Positions 47,380 through 59,725 are shown, counted from the first letter of the stretch. The stretch: DNA of 64,000 bases from Hypomyces perniciosus (GCA_008477525.1 SPDT01000005.1:2170001-2234000), one strand, 5' to 3'. Numbers and translations: made by a program. The notes: generated from the letters alone by a model not told the origin.

Positions 47380-48234
47380 GACAAGAAATCCAAGCCAGCG
47401 GCAACAACGGGCGGCGGCGACAACGATAACAATGGCGACGGCGACGTGTCGTGAAATAGTTGGGCTGGCGAGATCAAGGATGGAGGAGATGCAGAAGAAC
47501 AGGCAGAACCATGCATGTAGGAGGCTGTCCAAAGGGGCGTGGAAGGGTGTGTCGACGGGCCAAAGCGGCGAGATCCGGAACCAGGCGAGACGGCAATGAA
47601 GCGCAGTGCAGTGCAGTGTGTGCAACAGAGCAGAGCAGAGTGTAGTGCAGTGCAGTGCTGCAGCAGCGCGGTGCGGCGCGGCGCAACGGAGCACAGGCGG
47701 ATAAAAGGACCACGGGCAGACGATAGAGCGCACCGCACCGCAGCAAATGCAAGGCTGCTTAAGCAAAAAAATACAGGCGATGACGACAGGCGCGGCCGAC
47801 AAATAATAGTTGCACAACGCAAACTTCTTCTTTCTTCTCTTCTTGATTTGGGAAACGGGAATGTGGATGGAATCTTGATTACCTTTTTACTTGGTCCGGC
47901 AGAAGCGGACGAGGGGCGCGCGCGTGTGCGACTGCGACAGCAACAATGGCGATCGCACTGGCGGCGAAGTTGAGGAGACACGAGCGGCGGCCGACGACGT
48001 CCTTTGTCTCGCGATGTGCGCGTTTAGGATGGCGATACAATGCAGTGGGTGGCGACGATGGAAGAAGGGCGCGACTCGATAACGTTTGACAAACGATGTG
48101 GTGGAGACTTGAGACGTTAACTGAGAGTGCACGACGATGAATGAGAACACGGCGCGCGATTGACTGTTGGGGACCTTGGCCGGATGTGGGCGCGATGAGT
48201 CGGGCGGGTGGTTGTGGGAGGAGGGATGGATGGA

Positions 48235-48254
48235 GGGAGGGAGGGAGGGGAGGG
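48235..48254 (+). repeat. G-quadruplex-prone run of five G tracts
   Basis: Five tracts of three or four Gs are separated by single As, followed by GGT triplets. It lies about 860 bp upstream of the RSC7-family start. The G-rich strand is the template strand of that gene. Confidence 0.8.
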
Positions 48255-50612
48255 TGGTGGTGGTGGTTGTGGAGATGGGGAGGAGGAGAATGCGAGGGTA
48301 TTAGCGGGCAGCGGTTTGGTCTGGTCTGGTTTGTAATGTGGGAGCAGTGGTGGTAGTAGTAGTAGTAGTCGTGCTTCGTAGTCGTGGTAGTAGGTATGTA
48401 TGTCGTACGTTAGCACGGAGAGCCGTTCGTGCGGTTAGTCTGGGCTGGAGGGAGCAGATGCAAGAGGATGAGTCTTGTGCGTGCGTGCGTGCGTGAGTGT
48501 GTGCGTGTGTGGGTGGGTGGGTAATAATGCCTGGTCCTGGATGGATGGATGGATAGACGGACAGATGGCGTTTGAAAATGTGGCAGAGAAGGGTCCTGTT
48601 CTGCGACGAGTTCTGTTGGTGGAGGAAAGATGGGCGACCAGGGTGCGTCAGGGCAGGGAAACGAGGATACGGATACGGATTTCTGGGGGCAATGGGCAAT
48701 AGCGATATGGCTCTTCTTAGACCTACCTATGTATAGACAAGAGCGAAAGCTTAGCGTAGTATGGTGAGTGGGTTCGCCGGGTCGGATGCAACTAGCAATC
48801 AAGCGACAAGATGTGTGTGTGTATGTATGTATGTGAATGGGATGCGCGCGCGTGGGCCGGCGTGCGCGTGGTGTGTGTGGGCAAGAGAAACAGGTATAGA
48901 AGCATGGAAGTTATAGAAGGAGAACCAGAAAAACGTGGATGTGGGTGGGCAACGATAAGAGGGGAGGGGAGGGCGAGTGAGGAGAATCAAATCAAAATCA
49001 ATGAATGAATGGGCTTTGTTAGAAATGCGGATGCGCCGATGCAGATGACGACGGATGATGGTTGGCTGTAAAGACGCTGGTCGGTCCGGGGGGCGTGCGT
49101 GGTGCGGGGAGGAGGGGAGGGGAAGAAAGAACCTGGGATCAAGTGGGAAATGTCTGGCCTTTTTGGTAACACCCTGTGCTGTGTGACTTTGTACCTTGTG
49201 CTACCATCTTTGGAAGCTCCTTCGTTGGTCTAGTACCCTTCCTCATTCCATGCACGAAGTACGGAGTACCATCTTCTCTTGCTCGTCCAGCCGCGCCTCT
49301 AATTCCAGTACTACTATTCAGGTCGCACTCATCGTACTCGTCGTAGCTGACCTGCCTGAAGCATTTCCACTATTAATACCCCATCAGTCGTAAGCGGATG
49401 CGCCAATCGCCGTGGTACCTACGACAATAGTCGTAGTCGAGCTGCGCGTCGCTTATTTTAGTGATCCGCACTTGCAGGCGACCCAAGCAAAAAGGAAGAG
49501 ACCCTGTGAAGGCGGCGAGAGATGTCGGAACAGCAGCACGACTAGCACCCAGGCAGGCCCTCCAACACCACCACACAAGGGACGGAACGAACAAACGAAG
49601 CAAGGCCAGGAAAAGAGCAGCCATGCCAAGCTAGCATCGAAGCTGCGCGCGCGCTATGGCCACTCCGTGCACCCCGTGCGTCTTCGTGCAGAGAGTGATC
49701 GGGTCAGCTCGTGTTGGATGGTGAGTCGCCGGGCTCCATCCATCCTTCGACGTATCGCTGCGCAGAACATGCCTTGACATGGTGATTGAGTTTAAACGGT
49801 CGCATACATATGTACGTAGCTGCATGAAACGTTCACAATACATACAGGCACGCTGTAACGTACGGCTATTTTGTGATCCTTGCCGAGTACACAAGACGAT
49901 GGTTCAAATCTCCGAACAGTGTGCAGTACAATGCGCTTCTCGTACTTCGTACATACTATGGAGTACTACGAGTACATGCTACTTTTACTTCTCGCGGTCT
50001 AGCACCAAGTAGGCATGTACTTTGCTAATAAGGCTAAGGGCCAAGATATTGCGATGACGTCATCTCCGTGGCCCATGTGCACAATCCATCTGAACCCAAG
50101 AGCCACCGGTTCTTGCACGGATATTTTCGTATCTATTTCGGTGTCACTGGCAGGCTGTGGGGAGTAATGTATTCTTCCAATATCTATCTGTCTACGAAGT
50201 AGCATTCATTACTCCGTATGTATGCAGGATATCATGCAGCCAGATGGAGTTTTAGGTAGGCGGAGCCTTTTCTTTAATTGTTGACATGAATGCCAAGACA
50301 ACGTTCGCAGGCCTGTCTCGACAAAGCCCACCTGTATGGATTACTGTGTGGACGATGGGAATTGTCCAACAAGGCAGAAAATATAGTAAGTAATAATACC
50401 TCGGCGACGGGTATTAAACCGAGGTTTCGTGCCTGATTCCGCTTTCCCCGGGTCTTTGGACCAAGGTAGTGAGTACTATGTATTTTATTCCCTTCATTTT
50501 TTATGTCTCTCTTTTGACCCCATTGTAATATAGCTGTAACATGTCTCTGACTCTGTCTATATATGCCACTGTGATATTATCCCGACAACACTGTATACTA
50601 ATACATGACACA

Positions 50613-50630
50613 GTACTTCGTACGAAGTAC
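50613..50630. repeat. Perfect 18-bp palindrome GTACTTCGTACGAAGTAC
   Basis: The GAA version of the dispersed motif family as two head-to-head half-sites. It lies in gene-free DNA, with another ACTTCGTACTCCGTAC copy about 250 bp to the right (near 50880). Confidence 0.95.
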
Positions 50631-53600
50631 ATCGTACATATTCGTATAGGCATTGCGAAAACCGATGGCGGTCCGGTTTTTCCTTAACGCCGCCCTTGGG
50701 ACTATTGTTGGCAATCACCACCGAGAGAAGCAGCCCGAAGCAGCCGAGGCGTACTCTGATGGCTCTGTCAGAACGAATCGGGTTGGCGAATTTCGGCAGG
50801 TGCTTCTGACAGAAACGCTGCGTCTGGTTGGCGACACAGCAAAGGATCAAAAATTATTAATCTACCTACTAGGTACTACTACTTCGTACTCCGTACCTAT
50901 AACATGATGGATTATAAGGCTGCAACATCACACCATCGATAACGCCAAACATCAACCAAGAACAAAGCCGCGAGCATTCCAGTTCTCCGACCACTCAGCC
51001 TATCGGTCCGTAACTAGTAGGTGGTTTGCCGCTCAAGCGGGGTATGTATGAACCAGTTTGCAGCCATGCGCGCTAAACCCTCGCACGGAATCGATCCACG
51101 ACTCCACCATCAAGAGAGAACACCTGGAAGGCAGAAAAGCCTTTCTCTGCGACTGATCCTGCGCCTTGACTCGCTTGTCTCTCCTCAGCACCCTTGTTGA
51201 CTCCTTGTCTCGCTTTCAGCCCAACGGTCCACCCCCCTTCAGCTCCGAACGCCTCATGCAATCTTCGTTCATGAACGGATCGTCGTAGTTCCGCGGCGCG
51301 AACACCTCGTTACTTTTCGGCCATGCGAGGGGGCCGAACATACAATAGAGAGAGATGGAGAGAGAAGGCAAAGCACTCGTCAAGTTATGCAAGCTGCATC
51401 TCACTACGCCCGCCAGTTCCAAATACTGATTCATCCTACCACGACAAACACATGGGTGACACAGGCTGGGCGCCGTGCGACTCTAATTTGCACTAAAACG
51501 CCAGCCGTGCCATCAGTGGCCCCAAGCGTTCACAATGGATCACGGTCATGCCATGAACAGGTGCAGGGGGAAGCGGGTTTGCGTGCACTGCGTGTGTGCG
51601 GTACGGGACCGATGAGATCGTTTCCACCCCAGACCCGGCCAGCGAGACTAGGGCCGCTCTCGGCCAACAGCATCATGGCCACTCGTCTCCACAATTCCAT
51701 CCCATGATGATGGCATTTTCTGCCCTTGACTTGACGTGCATCACAGATACTACTCTGCATGTCCAATCCATGGTGTCCCTGCCCTAATCTGCAGGCATCC
51801 ACACATGCGATTGTGTGCGTTGCCGTGATCAGGGCTCTATCGGGAATGTATGTCTCTATGGTTGCTTTTTCCCCCCGTTTCAAGCCCTCACATCGGAAGC
51901 ACACCCCTATTCTTGGCTCTGGGGCAAAACGTCAGTACCACAAAGATTCTTTTCTCCTACGGTTTTCAAGCTGCACAACCGCCCGTAGGTGAGACGTTAC
52001 GATTTTCTTGCGACGCTCTGACCACAATCGTTCTTGTTGAGCCCTCAAACATAGCCACTAACCGTGCAAAGCCCAACGGACATACTCCATATAATTATAA
52101 TTAACAGTGCAGGCGGAGTCTGCTAAGAGCAAAATCTAGCCGGCGATTCGCTTTTCTGAGCACCGCTAGGTGGACTCTCACTCCACCGCATTCCCGATAA
52201 TAGCGCCGGTTGCCATCTTGGCCTGGAAAATCGCCATTCTCACAGACTTGATTAACCAACATCAATCAGCCTGGCAATCGGTTGTGTGTCTGTGGAGTAC
52301 AGAGCATTCCTAGTCGTCGCCATCTTCTCAAAGCCCCAACTAGATCCATCCACCCGCAGGGCGTTTACACACCCACCTGAGTCTGGCATCCGCTAACGGC
52401 CGGCCACTACTGTACATAGCATCTGAGGGTCTTTGACAGTGTTATCTGGTTAAATATTCGACACAGGATGAGTCTCCTGGAGATGGAACACAGATTTGGT
52501 AGCCGCATGCGCAGTGCATGAATCTCTTGATTGCCTATTCACCGCTACCTGACATACTCGACTGGCCCAAGATACATGTCGTACGTTGCACCTATGCCGT
52601 CATCGCCCTCGTTATCAATAGTCATGAGTTGCCAAATGGCCCATTATCCGGCCTCTGGGCTACTTTACTTTACGCCCAAACCAATCACTGTCGTCAAAGG
52701 CCCCAGTCCTCGGACATATAGCGGTTTGTTTCCTAGGGCCTTGTCTTACTTCGGGTCCGATCCGATTCATGTTGCTACCAGAGCGACTGAGAGTTTTCGA
52801 TGCCCAGTTCTTGAACCCTAATCTGTCTCCAATCTACGGAGTACTTCTATGAAGTAGTACTGACAATCCTTTGCCTGGTATGGAGGTATCAGGCCTAGGC
52901 AATATCGCCGCATTGGGTATTTTTAGATTCGTGTCCAACCGCAACTGACATCAGACTATTGAAGACACCGCATTCTTAGTCGTGCCTTTCGGCTCCATCT
53001 TCTTGCGCATATCGCACCCTAACCGCAAATCGCAAACACATTCCCAGAGCCTCCCTAACGTGATACGACAGCTGAAGCAACCTCGGAAATTTTCAGTGAG
53101 GCCACTTGCACCTTGCTCTTCCTCACCGGCCCCAGTTTATGTACGGGTCCGTCGGAAATCTCCAAATGCCCGTCTCTCTGGTTGGCCCGAGTGGCTCAGC
53201 ACACCCATGTGGCACAAGAGATGCAGCCAAGAATGCCAGTCCTCCCCCACATCCAACCATTGGCTCTGCTGCTGCAACCAAGAACTCGTCGACTGAATCT
53301 CTCACGCCTCCTGCCGCATATGTCCCGTCGCGTTTGCTTCAAAGGTGGCAGCAAGGTTGTACTAGCCTAGAATCCCCCCTTTTGCCCCGAATGGTCGTCC
53401 GCTTTACACCAACTCTATCCTAACCTAACAGACAGTGTGACACAGCGGATCTATCCACACACGTTTGTAAATCCCTCTACACGATTGCCGGCACCTCCAG
53501 ATCGTCAGAGCGTGTTCCAAAGCGTGTGGAGGGGCCGGGACGTTCAGGTGGCGTGAAGCAAGAGATTGGGGCACTTGCTCTGTTGTGTCCACTTTCTAGG

Positions 53601-56408
53601 AGCGGTATGTTGATGTTCGACCAACCGGTCCTTTTCAGGCTCAGCAAAACCAGCAGGGATCTTCATGAGTAATGTTGACGATTTTTTCTCTGTGGCCTAT
53701 GTGATTGGTCCGGATCTCTGAATCCTGGCGTCGGTAACATGAGTTGCGCCGCCACAGTGGGAAACTCGAAAACCAAATATCTCCGGCTAGTATGGTAACA
53801 TGTCTCTCACCTAAGGAGAAGGAGATATATTACATCGGAAATGAAGATATGAATCGGGCAATATGCAGACAATCAAGGCAGGAAAACAGGAAAACAAGGA
53901 AACAATCTTGTCATTTGACCTGGTTGGTTGGTCTTCGACAGATGAGTCGCGAATCAACATCTGGCACAGGGTCATGCAATGCACGCACTGCATGAAGAGT
54001 CATGAGGGACCCTGTTGCTTGTCGAGCCGGCCTTCTTTTTGTGGATCTTTGGAAGATCTCGTAAATCCTCATGACTTACTTCGTACTTCCACCGAATATT
54101 TGTTCAAGACGAAAGATAGCCAGAACATGCAAATGCCTGGATGACACGCAACGAATCCCGGATCAACGGGGTTCCACCCGTGCAAGCCACCTGACCGCCT
54201 CGATTCTGCGGGTTTTAATTGTTTTCTCTTGTTGCTCCTAGTTTTGCAATATCCATCACGATACTACCCTATGTTCTCGTGAAACAACAGTTTGAATAGT
54301 CTCCTGCAAGAAAGTATTGCAGGGGCCATGTGACTACATGTCGTCATGTTGAATTCAGGAGAAGGCTGCGAAATCTGTCGTGACTTTTGCCTTGCAGAGT
54401 ACCATCAAGAAAAAAAGGTCTTCCTCAAGTTGCGCCAGGCGTCACAGAGACTCACCTACCTTTGTCCTTTGACTCTAGAAATGGGTGTGGGACGGCGCAT
54501 ACAAGCATAGTAGTACTAGAGCCGGCCTGTAGTATGTCATCCGTGAGCAGTCTTTTTTCTTTTTTGGGCTTTTCGGGAACATTCATTATCACGGCCTTGT
54601 TATTGGTTGTGGGATGTGTCTGCATGGATCATGAGGCCAGCCTTTCTGGGGGGTCAGCGAGGAGGCCCACACACTGGCCCATCATGGGTCCAACTAACCC
54701 CACCATCACAAGAGCGTGGCTCATGGACCGATCCGTCTGCATTGTTTCTTTGGGCTTCCCATCCGAGAATGCCGAAATGTTGGGCTCGAAACCTGGCCTC
54801 TCTTGCTTCGATGTTTTGCTACCCCTCCCCCTCCCACACCTGACTCGAAGCAGTTGATGGGAGGGAGCTGCGAGTGATCGTGGGCCGCGTCCCCCAGCCA
54901 GATGGCCTTTTCCTTGCGCCGCTCTGCATCTAGGGCACGGGAGCTATCCTTGCTACCCGCTCATGCAGCACCCATTTCCTTTCGGCATAAAGAGGTCTTA
55001 TGCCTTCTCGCCCGGCAGATGCGGTGCGTTTGTGAACAGGCTCGTGATAACTGTGCTGGATGCCTTGGCAAACCAACCTTTGCGGTCAGGATTGCCAAGA
55101 CCCCCTTTCCCACCATAGACTCGAGGTTTGTAGAACCGCCGCGAACCAGTAGACAGTACCAAAGGGAACTAGCCCATGTCTCCTTGGAGACTGTCGAGTC
55201 ACAGCCCAGATGCTGGAGGTGTGCATGAAAAGGTCATCTGGTTCGTTTAGTTGGAGCCACACACACTTTAACGCTGGACTCTAAGCCGTCAAAGGTTACG
55301 AGGTAAGACGACGCGTCTTCCGTGGCGCCTCTTTTTTGCTGCCCTCGATATGTCCCTTTTCGTTTTGCCTCCATGGTCCTGCATGGGGCATCTTGATTGC
55401 AGCGCCTTATTGGCGAAATGCAGCTTCGAGGGATGCCTTCGTGTTTGACAAGTGATGCCTAGAGAAGCAGAGGGGATACGAATCTGATGGCTCGGACACG
55501 CCTCCTCCCTCTCGAAGAGATGGCGCTGCCATTCCCGTCTGTCTAGGTTGTACACCGAAAATGACGGGCATGTTGGCGTTCGTTAAAGCCCGACGTATTC
55601 GGGAATGGTGGACGAGTTATCCGAAATGTGAGGAGCCCGGAAACCTGGGTTTCGAGGCAAGTTCAGAGTGAGTGGCTCGAGCCCTTATCCGTGTAGCCAC
55701 AACCTTGATGGAGACCTTGCTTTAGTGACGGTATTGACGTCTCATATCAACAGAGCCCAGAAAGGCCCACTCAAGGTTATCGTGCCATGGTACCTATTCC
55801 CAGGCAGACTGTGAGGCGAACACGGGAACGCCACAGCCCAAATCGATTTGTCTGTTGGAGTCTGACCATTGCTATATCTGTAGTTGTACATCAGCTTACC
55901 CATCTTACGGAGTACAGCCTAGATAGATAAGAAGCATATTATGGGGATCCTCCCCGGCTAACGCGGCGAGGTCCAGCACTGGCTGTGATCCATTAAGTGG
56001 GAGGGAATGTCATCAGAGAAAATTTTGAATCCAGATTTTGCCATTTGTGCATAGAGGAGCTCGTGTTCGAGGGACTTGGTAGTAATCCAAAAATAAAATA
56101 TTCCCAGAACTAGTTCTCTTCTTTATTCAGCTAAGTGACTTAAAAATGGAACACTTCGTGTTCTTGCTAGTTATACTTACCGACGCTGACTGTTCTATCA
56201 ATTCATGGATGGTATTATGTCATATTGACAAAGCCACAGCTCCTATGTGGATGAGCGGAGACTGTTGGTTTGCGGCCAGTCAAAGGGAACAGTGTAAGCT
56301 GCAAGTTAGATGCAATTGTGACGTGTACGCGCCCATTGAAGCTGAAGCGCGCCGTTCTGTTCGTGTTGATCAACCCCTTCAAGTGAGAGAAGGGACACCA
56401 GGTAACTG

Positions 56409-56438
56409 CACGTGACTTATGCTTCGTTATATCACGTG
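56409..56438 (+). promoter_or_regulatory. Paired CACGTG boxes upstream of DIS3
   Basis: CACGTGA at 56409-56415 and again at 56433-56439, 24 bp apart, about 280-305 bp before the DIS3 ATG. They match the E-box context seen before RPF2 (GCACGTGAC). A bHLH protein of the Cbf1 type is a plausible reader; this is inference. Confidence 0.45.
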
Positions 56439-56713
56439 ATTCCTCACATTTGTTCACACTGAGGCTTGAACCGTTGGACGAAGGTATTGCCAAACGCGAT
56501 GAGGAACTGGGTAAATGAACCAGTAAAGCGGGATTTCCCTCTGCTTTGTTTAGCTGCTTTTGGTTGCATGGGCTTTGACAGATATTACCTCTGACCGAGG
56601 TGCCATCTGGTTCCTATCGATAAGCCAACCGCCCCACCAACAACAGTCTCTCACTGGACATCTCATTTTACATCAGCAATTTTTGATCTGATAGAACATC
56701 GTTAAACGCCAAC

Positions 56714-59700
56714 ATGACGAGTCTAAAGAGAGTACACCAGTCGGACCCGCTGGCCTCAAACATCTCCAGCAAGGTTTACGTCCGGTCGACCAGAAGCGGC
56801 AAGGTGCAGAAGATTGTGAAGGAGGTCTACCTAAGAACTGACATTCCATGCTCTTCAAAACTCTGTAAAGCATGCTTGAGCCAGGCGCCTAGAAATGCAT
56901 CTGGACAAAGTGAGATCCCCTGGCCTGCTTTTTCAAAAGGGAAACAAGTGAAATTGACCAGATTCACAGTTCAACCATTTGTCCTTTCGGACAAGCCTGC
57001 CGGGACCCGGTCATTCCCTCAGGGTCACTATTTAGTACCGGATACCAACGCGTTGCTGAATGCTATGGATTTGTTCGAACAGAGCGCTTCATTCTACGAC
57101 GTGATTATCTTGCAGACTGTTCTGGAGGAGCTTAGGAACCGGTCACTGCCTCTGTACAACCGCCTCATTGGACTGACGAAGAGTGAAGACAAGCGTTTCT
57201 ACGTTTTCTTCAACGACTTCCGGCTGGAAACGTACGTCAACCGCGAACCTGACGAGAGCGTCAATGACCGAAATGACCGCGCTGTCCGGCTTGCTGTCAA
57301 ATGGTACGGAGAGCACTTGGCTCTCACCAGGGCGAAGAAGATCCCAGCTGTTGTCATGCTCAGTGATGATCGGGACAACCTCCGGAAAGCTAAAGCACAG
57401 GGCATAAACGCGTCTACTCTTGCGGACTACGTTGGAGAACTGGAGGGTGGAGAGAAACTACTTGATATGATTGCGGAGTCTCAGGCTCAGGGTGGATTTA
57501 AGCCATCATCTCAACCCCTTTATCCAGAACATTATACGACATCGAGGATGATGACGGGAGTCAAGGCCGGGCTCATGCACCAGGGAATATTCAACGTGTC
57601 TCCCTACAACTACCTGGAAGGTTCGATCAAGGTGCCAGCTTTCCCCAAGCCTTTACTCATTCTGGGTCGGGAGAACATCAACCGCTCTATTGATGGCGAC
57701 GTGGTGGTCGTTGAACTCCTCCCACAAGATCAGTGGAAATCTCCCTCAACGAAGATCATCGAGGAGGATACCATCACTCGCAACGAAAATGCAGATACGG
57801 AAGAACGTCAGGATTTGGTGTCCGACAAAGAGCGGAAGGCGCTTCAAGAAGAGGTGAAGAGGACGCAAAAGGCTTCTGGGGAAGGGCAGTTGCAGCCAAC
57901 AGCCAAGGTTGTCGGTGTTATCAAGCGGAACTGGCGTCAGTATGTCGGCCACATTGATCCCTCTTCGGCTGGTAAAGCTTCGTCGCAGGGCAGGAAACTT
58001 GAAAATGTCTTCCTTATTACTATGGATAAGAAAATCCCCAAGATCCGCCTACGCACCCGCCAGGTCTCCGAGCTCCTGGGAAAGCGACTTTTGGTCACTA
58101 TTGACTCCTGGGACAGAGATTCTAGACACCCTGTGGGACACTTTGTGCGGTCCTTGGGAGAGCTTGAGACGAAGGCAGCTGAGACTGAGGCTCTGTTGCT
58201 CGAATGGGATGTCCAGTACAGACCCTTCCCGAAAACAGTTCTTGACTGTCTTCCAAAAGAGGGCCATGACTGGAAAGTGCCAGCTAGCAAGGAGGATCCT
58301 GGATGGAGAGACAGAGAGGATCTTCGAGATCTTCTCATCTGCAGTATCGACCCTCCAGGCTGTCAAGATATCGATGATGCTCTTCATGCTAGGTTATTAC
58401 CGAATGGCAACTACGAAGTAGGCGTCCACATTGCAGATGTCTCGCACTTTGTAAAGCCCGCAAACGCTATGGATACAGAGGCAAGCATTCGTGGTACTAC
58501 CGTCTACCTTGTCGATAAGCGCATAGACATGCTTCCTATGCTACTGGGTACCGATCTCTGCTCTCTCAAACCCTACGTGGAACGTTTCGCATTTACGGTT
58601 ATCTGGGAGCTCAACGAGAATGCCGATATCGTCAATATTCGCTTCACGAAATCCGTGATCAAGTCCCGCGAGGCATTCAGTTACGAGCAGGCACAGCTCA
58701 GAATCGACGATAAGTCGCAGCAGGATGACCTTACCAACGGTATGCGAATGCTGTTGATGCTATCAAAGAAGTTGAAGAAGAAGCGAATGGACGCTGGTGC
58801 TTTGAGCCTTTCATCACCGGAAATCAAGGTTCACATGGAATCAGAATCTTCTGATCCCATTGACGTCAAGACGAAGCAGCTACTTGATACCAACTCCCTT
58901 GTAGAAGAGTTCATGTTGTTCGCCAACGTCAGTGTTGCCGCTAAGATATTCGAGGCCTTCCCTCAAACTGCAATCCTCCGTCGCCATGCCGCTCCTCCCA
59001 AGACCAACTTCGAGGAGCTCGCAGACCAACTCCGCATCAAGCGAGGCTTGGAATTGCATACCGATTCCAGCAAGGCACTGGCAGATTCATTAGACAAGTG
59101 CGTTGACCCCAAGGAGTCCTTCTTCAACACCCTCGTGCGTATCATGGCCACGCGTTGCATGATGAGTGCAGAGTACTTCTGCTCTGGTACCCAGGCGTAT
59201 CCCGAATTCCGCCACTACGGTCTCGCCTCAGAAATTTACACTCACTTCACCTCTCCCATCCGTCGATACGCTGATCTCCTCGCCCACCGACAACTCGCCG
59301 CCGCCATTGGTTACGAGGCTGTACACCCCTCTGTCCGCAGTCGCGGCCGTCTGGAAGCTGTGTGCAAGAACATCAATGTGCGTCATCGCAATGCGCAGAT
59401 GGCTGGCCGCGCCAGCATTGCGTACTATGTCGGTCAAGCGCTCAAGGGCAAGGTTGCTGAGGAGGAGGCCTTTGTCATGAAGATTTTCAGCAACGGCTTT
59501 GTCGTCTTGGTGCCACGGTTCGGCATTGAGGGTTTGATTCGCCTGCGTGATCTGGCTGAACCAGAGCCGGAGAGTGAGTATGATGCTGAGACATACACGT
59601 TGACTACGAAGGGAAGCAGGAAGGTCAAGGTCGAACTTTTCCAGAAAGTCAAGGTCAGAGTCCACGACGAGAAAGACGAGAGGACCGGGAAGAGAGGCGT

Positions 59701-59725
59701 CAAGATGGAGTTGATCAGCGCATAA
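56714..59725 (+). CDS. DIS3: Exosome catalytic subunit DIS3/RRP44
   Basis: 3'-5' exoribonuclease and endonuclease of the RNA exosome, acting in rRNA processing and RNA decay. It has 1003 residues in one exon, matching yeast Rrp44 (1001). The N-terminal CR3 cysteines are C46, C51 and C54. The PIN endonuclease domain shows D110 (in VPDTNALLNAMD), E139 and the later aspartates around 188 and 218-219. Cold-shock-type domains span about 260-510. The RNB domain carries SIDPPGCQDIDDALHARL with D546, D552, D554 and D555, then GVHIADVSHFV. An S1 domain ends the protein (MKIFSNGFVVLVPRFGIEGL to VKVRVHDEKDER). All catalytic residues I can check are present. It converges on NUG1 with 202 bp between stops. 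Confidence 0.98.
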   Translation: MTSLKRVHQSDPLASNISSKVYVRSTRSGKVQKIVKEVYLRTDIPCSSKLCKACLSQAPRNASGQSEIPWPAFSKGKQVKLTRFTVQPFVLSDKPAGTRSFPQGHYLVPDTNALLNAMDLFEQSASFYDVIILQTVLEELRNRSLPLYNRLIGLTKSEDKRFYVFFNDFRLETYVNREPDESVNDRNDRAVRLAVKWYGEHLALTRAKKIPAVVMLSDDRDNLRKAKAQGINASTLADYVGELEGGEKLLDMIAESQAQGGFKPSSQPLYPEHYTTSRMMTGVKAGLMHQGIFNVSPYNYLEGSIKVPAFPKPLLILGRENINRSIDGDVVVVELLPQDQWKSPSTKIIEEDTITRNENADTEERQDLVSDKERKALQEEVKRTQKASGEGQLQPTAKVVGVIKRNWRQYVGHIDPSSAGKASSQGRKLENVFLITMDKKIPKIRLRTRQVSELLGKRLLVTIDSWDRDSRHPVGHFVRSLGELETKAAETEALLLEWDVQYRPFPKTVLDCLPKEGHDWKVPASKEDPGWRDREDLRDLLICSIDPPGCQDIDDALHARLLPNGNYEVGVHIADVSHFVKPANAMDTEASIRGTTVYLVDKRIDMLPMLLGTDLCSLKPYVERFAFTVIWELNENADIVNIRFTKSVIKSREAFSYEQAQLRIDDKSQQDDLTNGMRMLLMLSKKLKKKRMDAGALSLSSPEIKVHMESESSDPIDVKTKQLLDTNSLVEEFMLFANVSVAAKIFEAFPQTAILRRHAAPPKTNFEELADQLRIKRGLELHTDSSKALADSLDKCVDPKESFFNTLVRIMATRCMMSAEYFCSGTQAYPEFRHYGLASEIYTHFTSPIRRYADLLAHRQLAAAIGYEAVHPSVRSRGRLEAVCKNINVRHRNAQMAGRASIAYYVGQALKGKVAEEEAFVMKIFSNGFVVLVPRFGIEGLIRLRDLAEPEPESEYDAETYTLTTKGSRKVKVELFQKVKVRVHDEKDERTGKRGVKMELISA

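Larger units (their letters stand above)
47380..56713. other. 9.3 kb gene-poor divergent spacer
   Basis: Lies between the RSC7-family gene and DIS3, which point away from each other. The first ~1.8 kb (to about 49170) is purine-rich on the + strand with GCAGT-type direct repeats (47600-47660), a GGG-tract cluster (48235-48254), GGAT repeats (about 48540-48555), and GTGC and GTAT runs. It is likely promoter and leader DNA. From 49200 on, only scattered motif-family copies and small unsupported ORFs are seen; the least implausible ORF is at about 53106-53423 (Ser/Pro-rich, no family). Confidence 0.6.

Noticed and set aside
47049..47981. 310-codon - strand ORF over intron 1 and upstream DNA of the RSC7-family gene
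   Set aside because: Arg/Ser/Cys/Leu low complexity from GC-rich repeats; it overlaps a well-supported spliced model.
48181..48560. CRISPR-like array in the G-rich repeats
   Set aside because: The units are simple GGAG, GGAT and GTGC microsatellites without spacers, and this is a eukaryotic genome.
49890..49925. Possible second tRNA from a GGTTCAAATC box
   Set aside because: The flanking bases do not pair into a T stem and no acceptor or anticodon arm can be formed.
54387..54857. 156-codon + strand ORF with one hydrophobic segment
   Set aside because: A single hydrophobic stretch is not enough; no domain, starts in a weak context, no splice sites that improve it.
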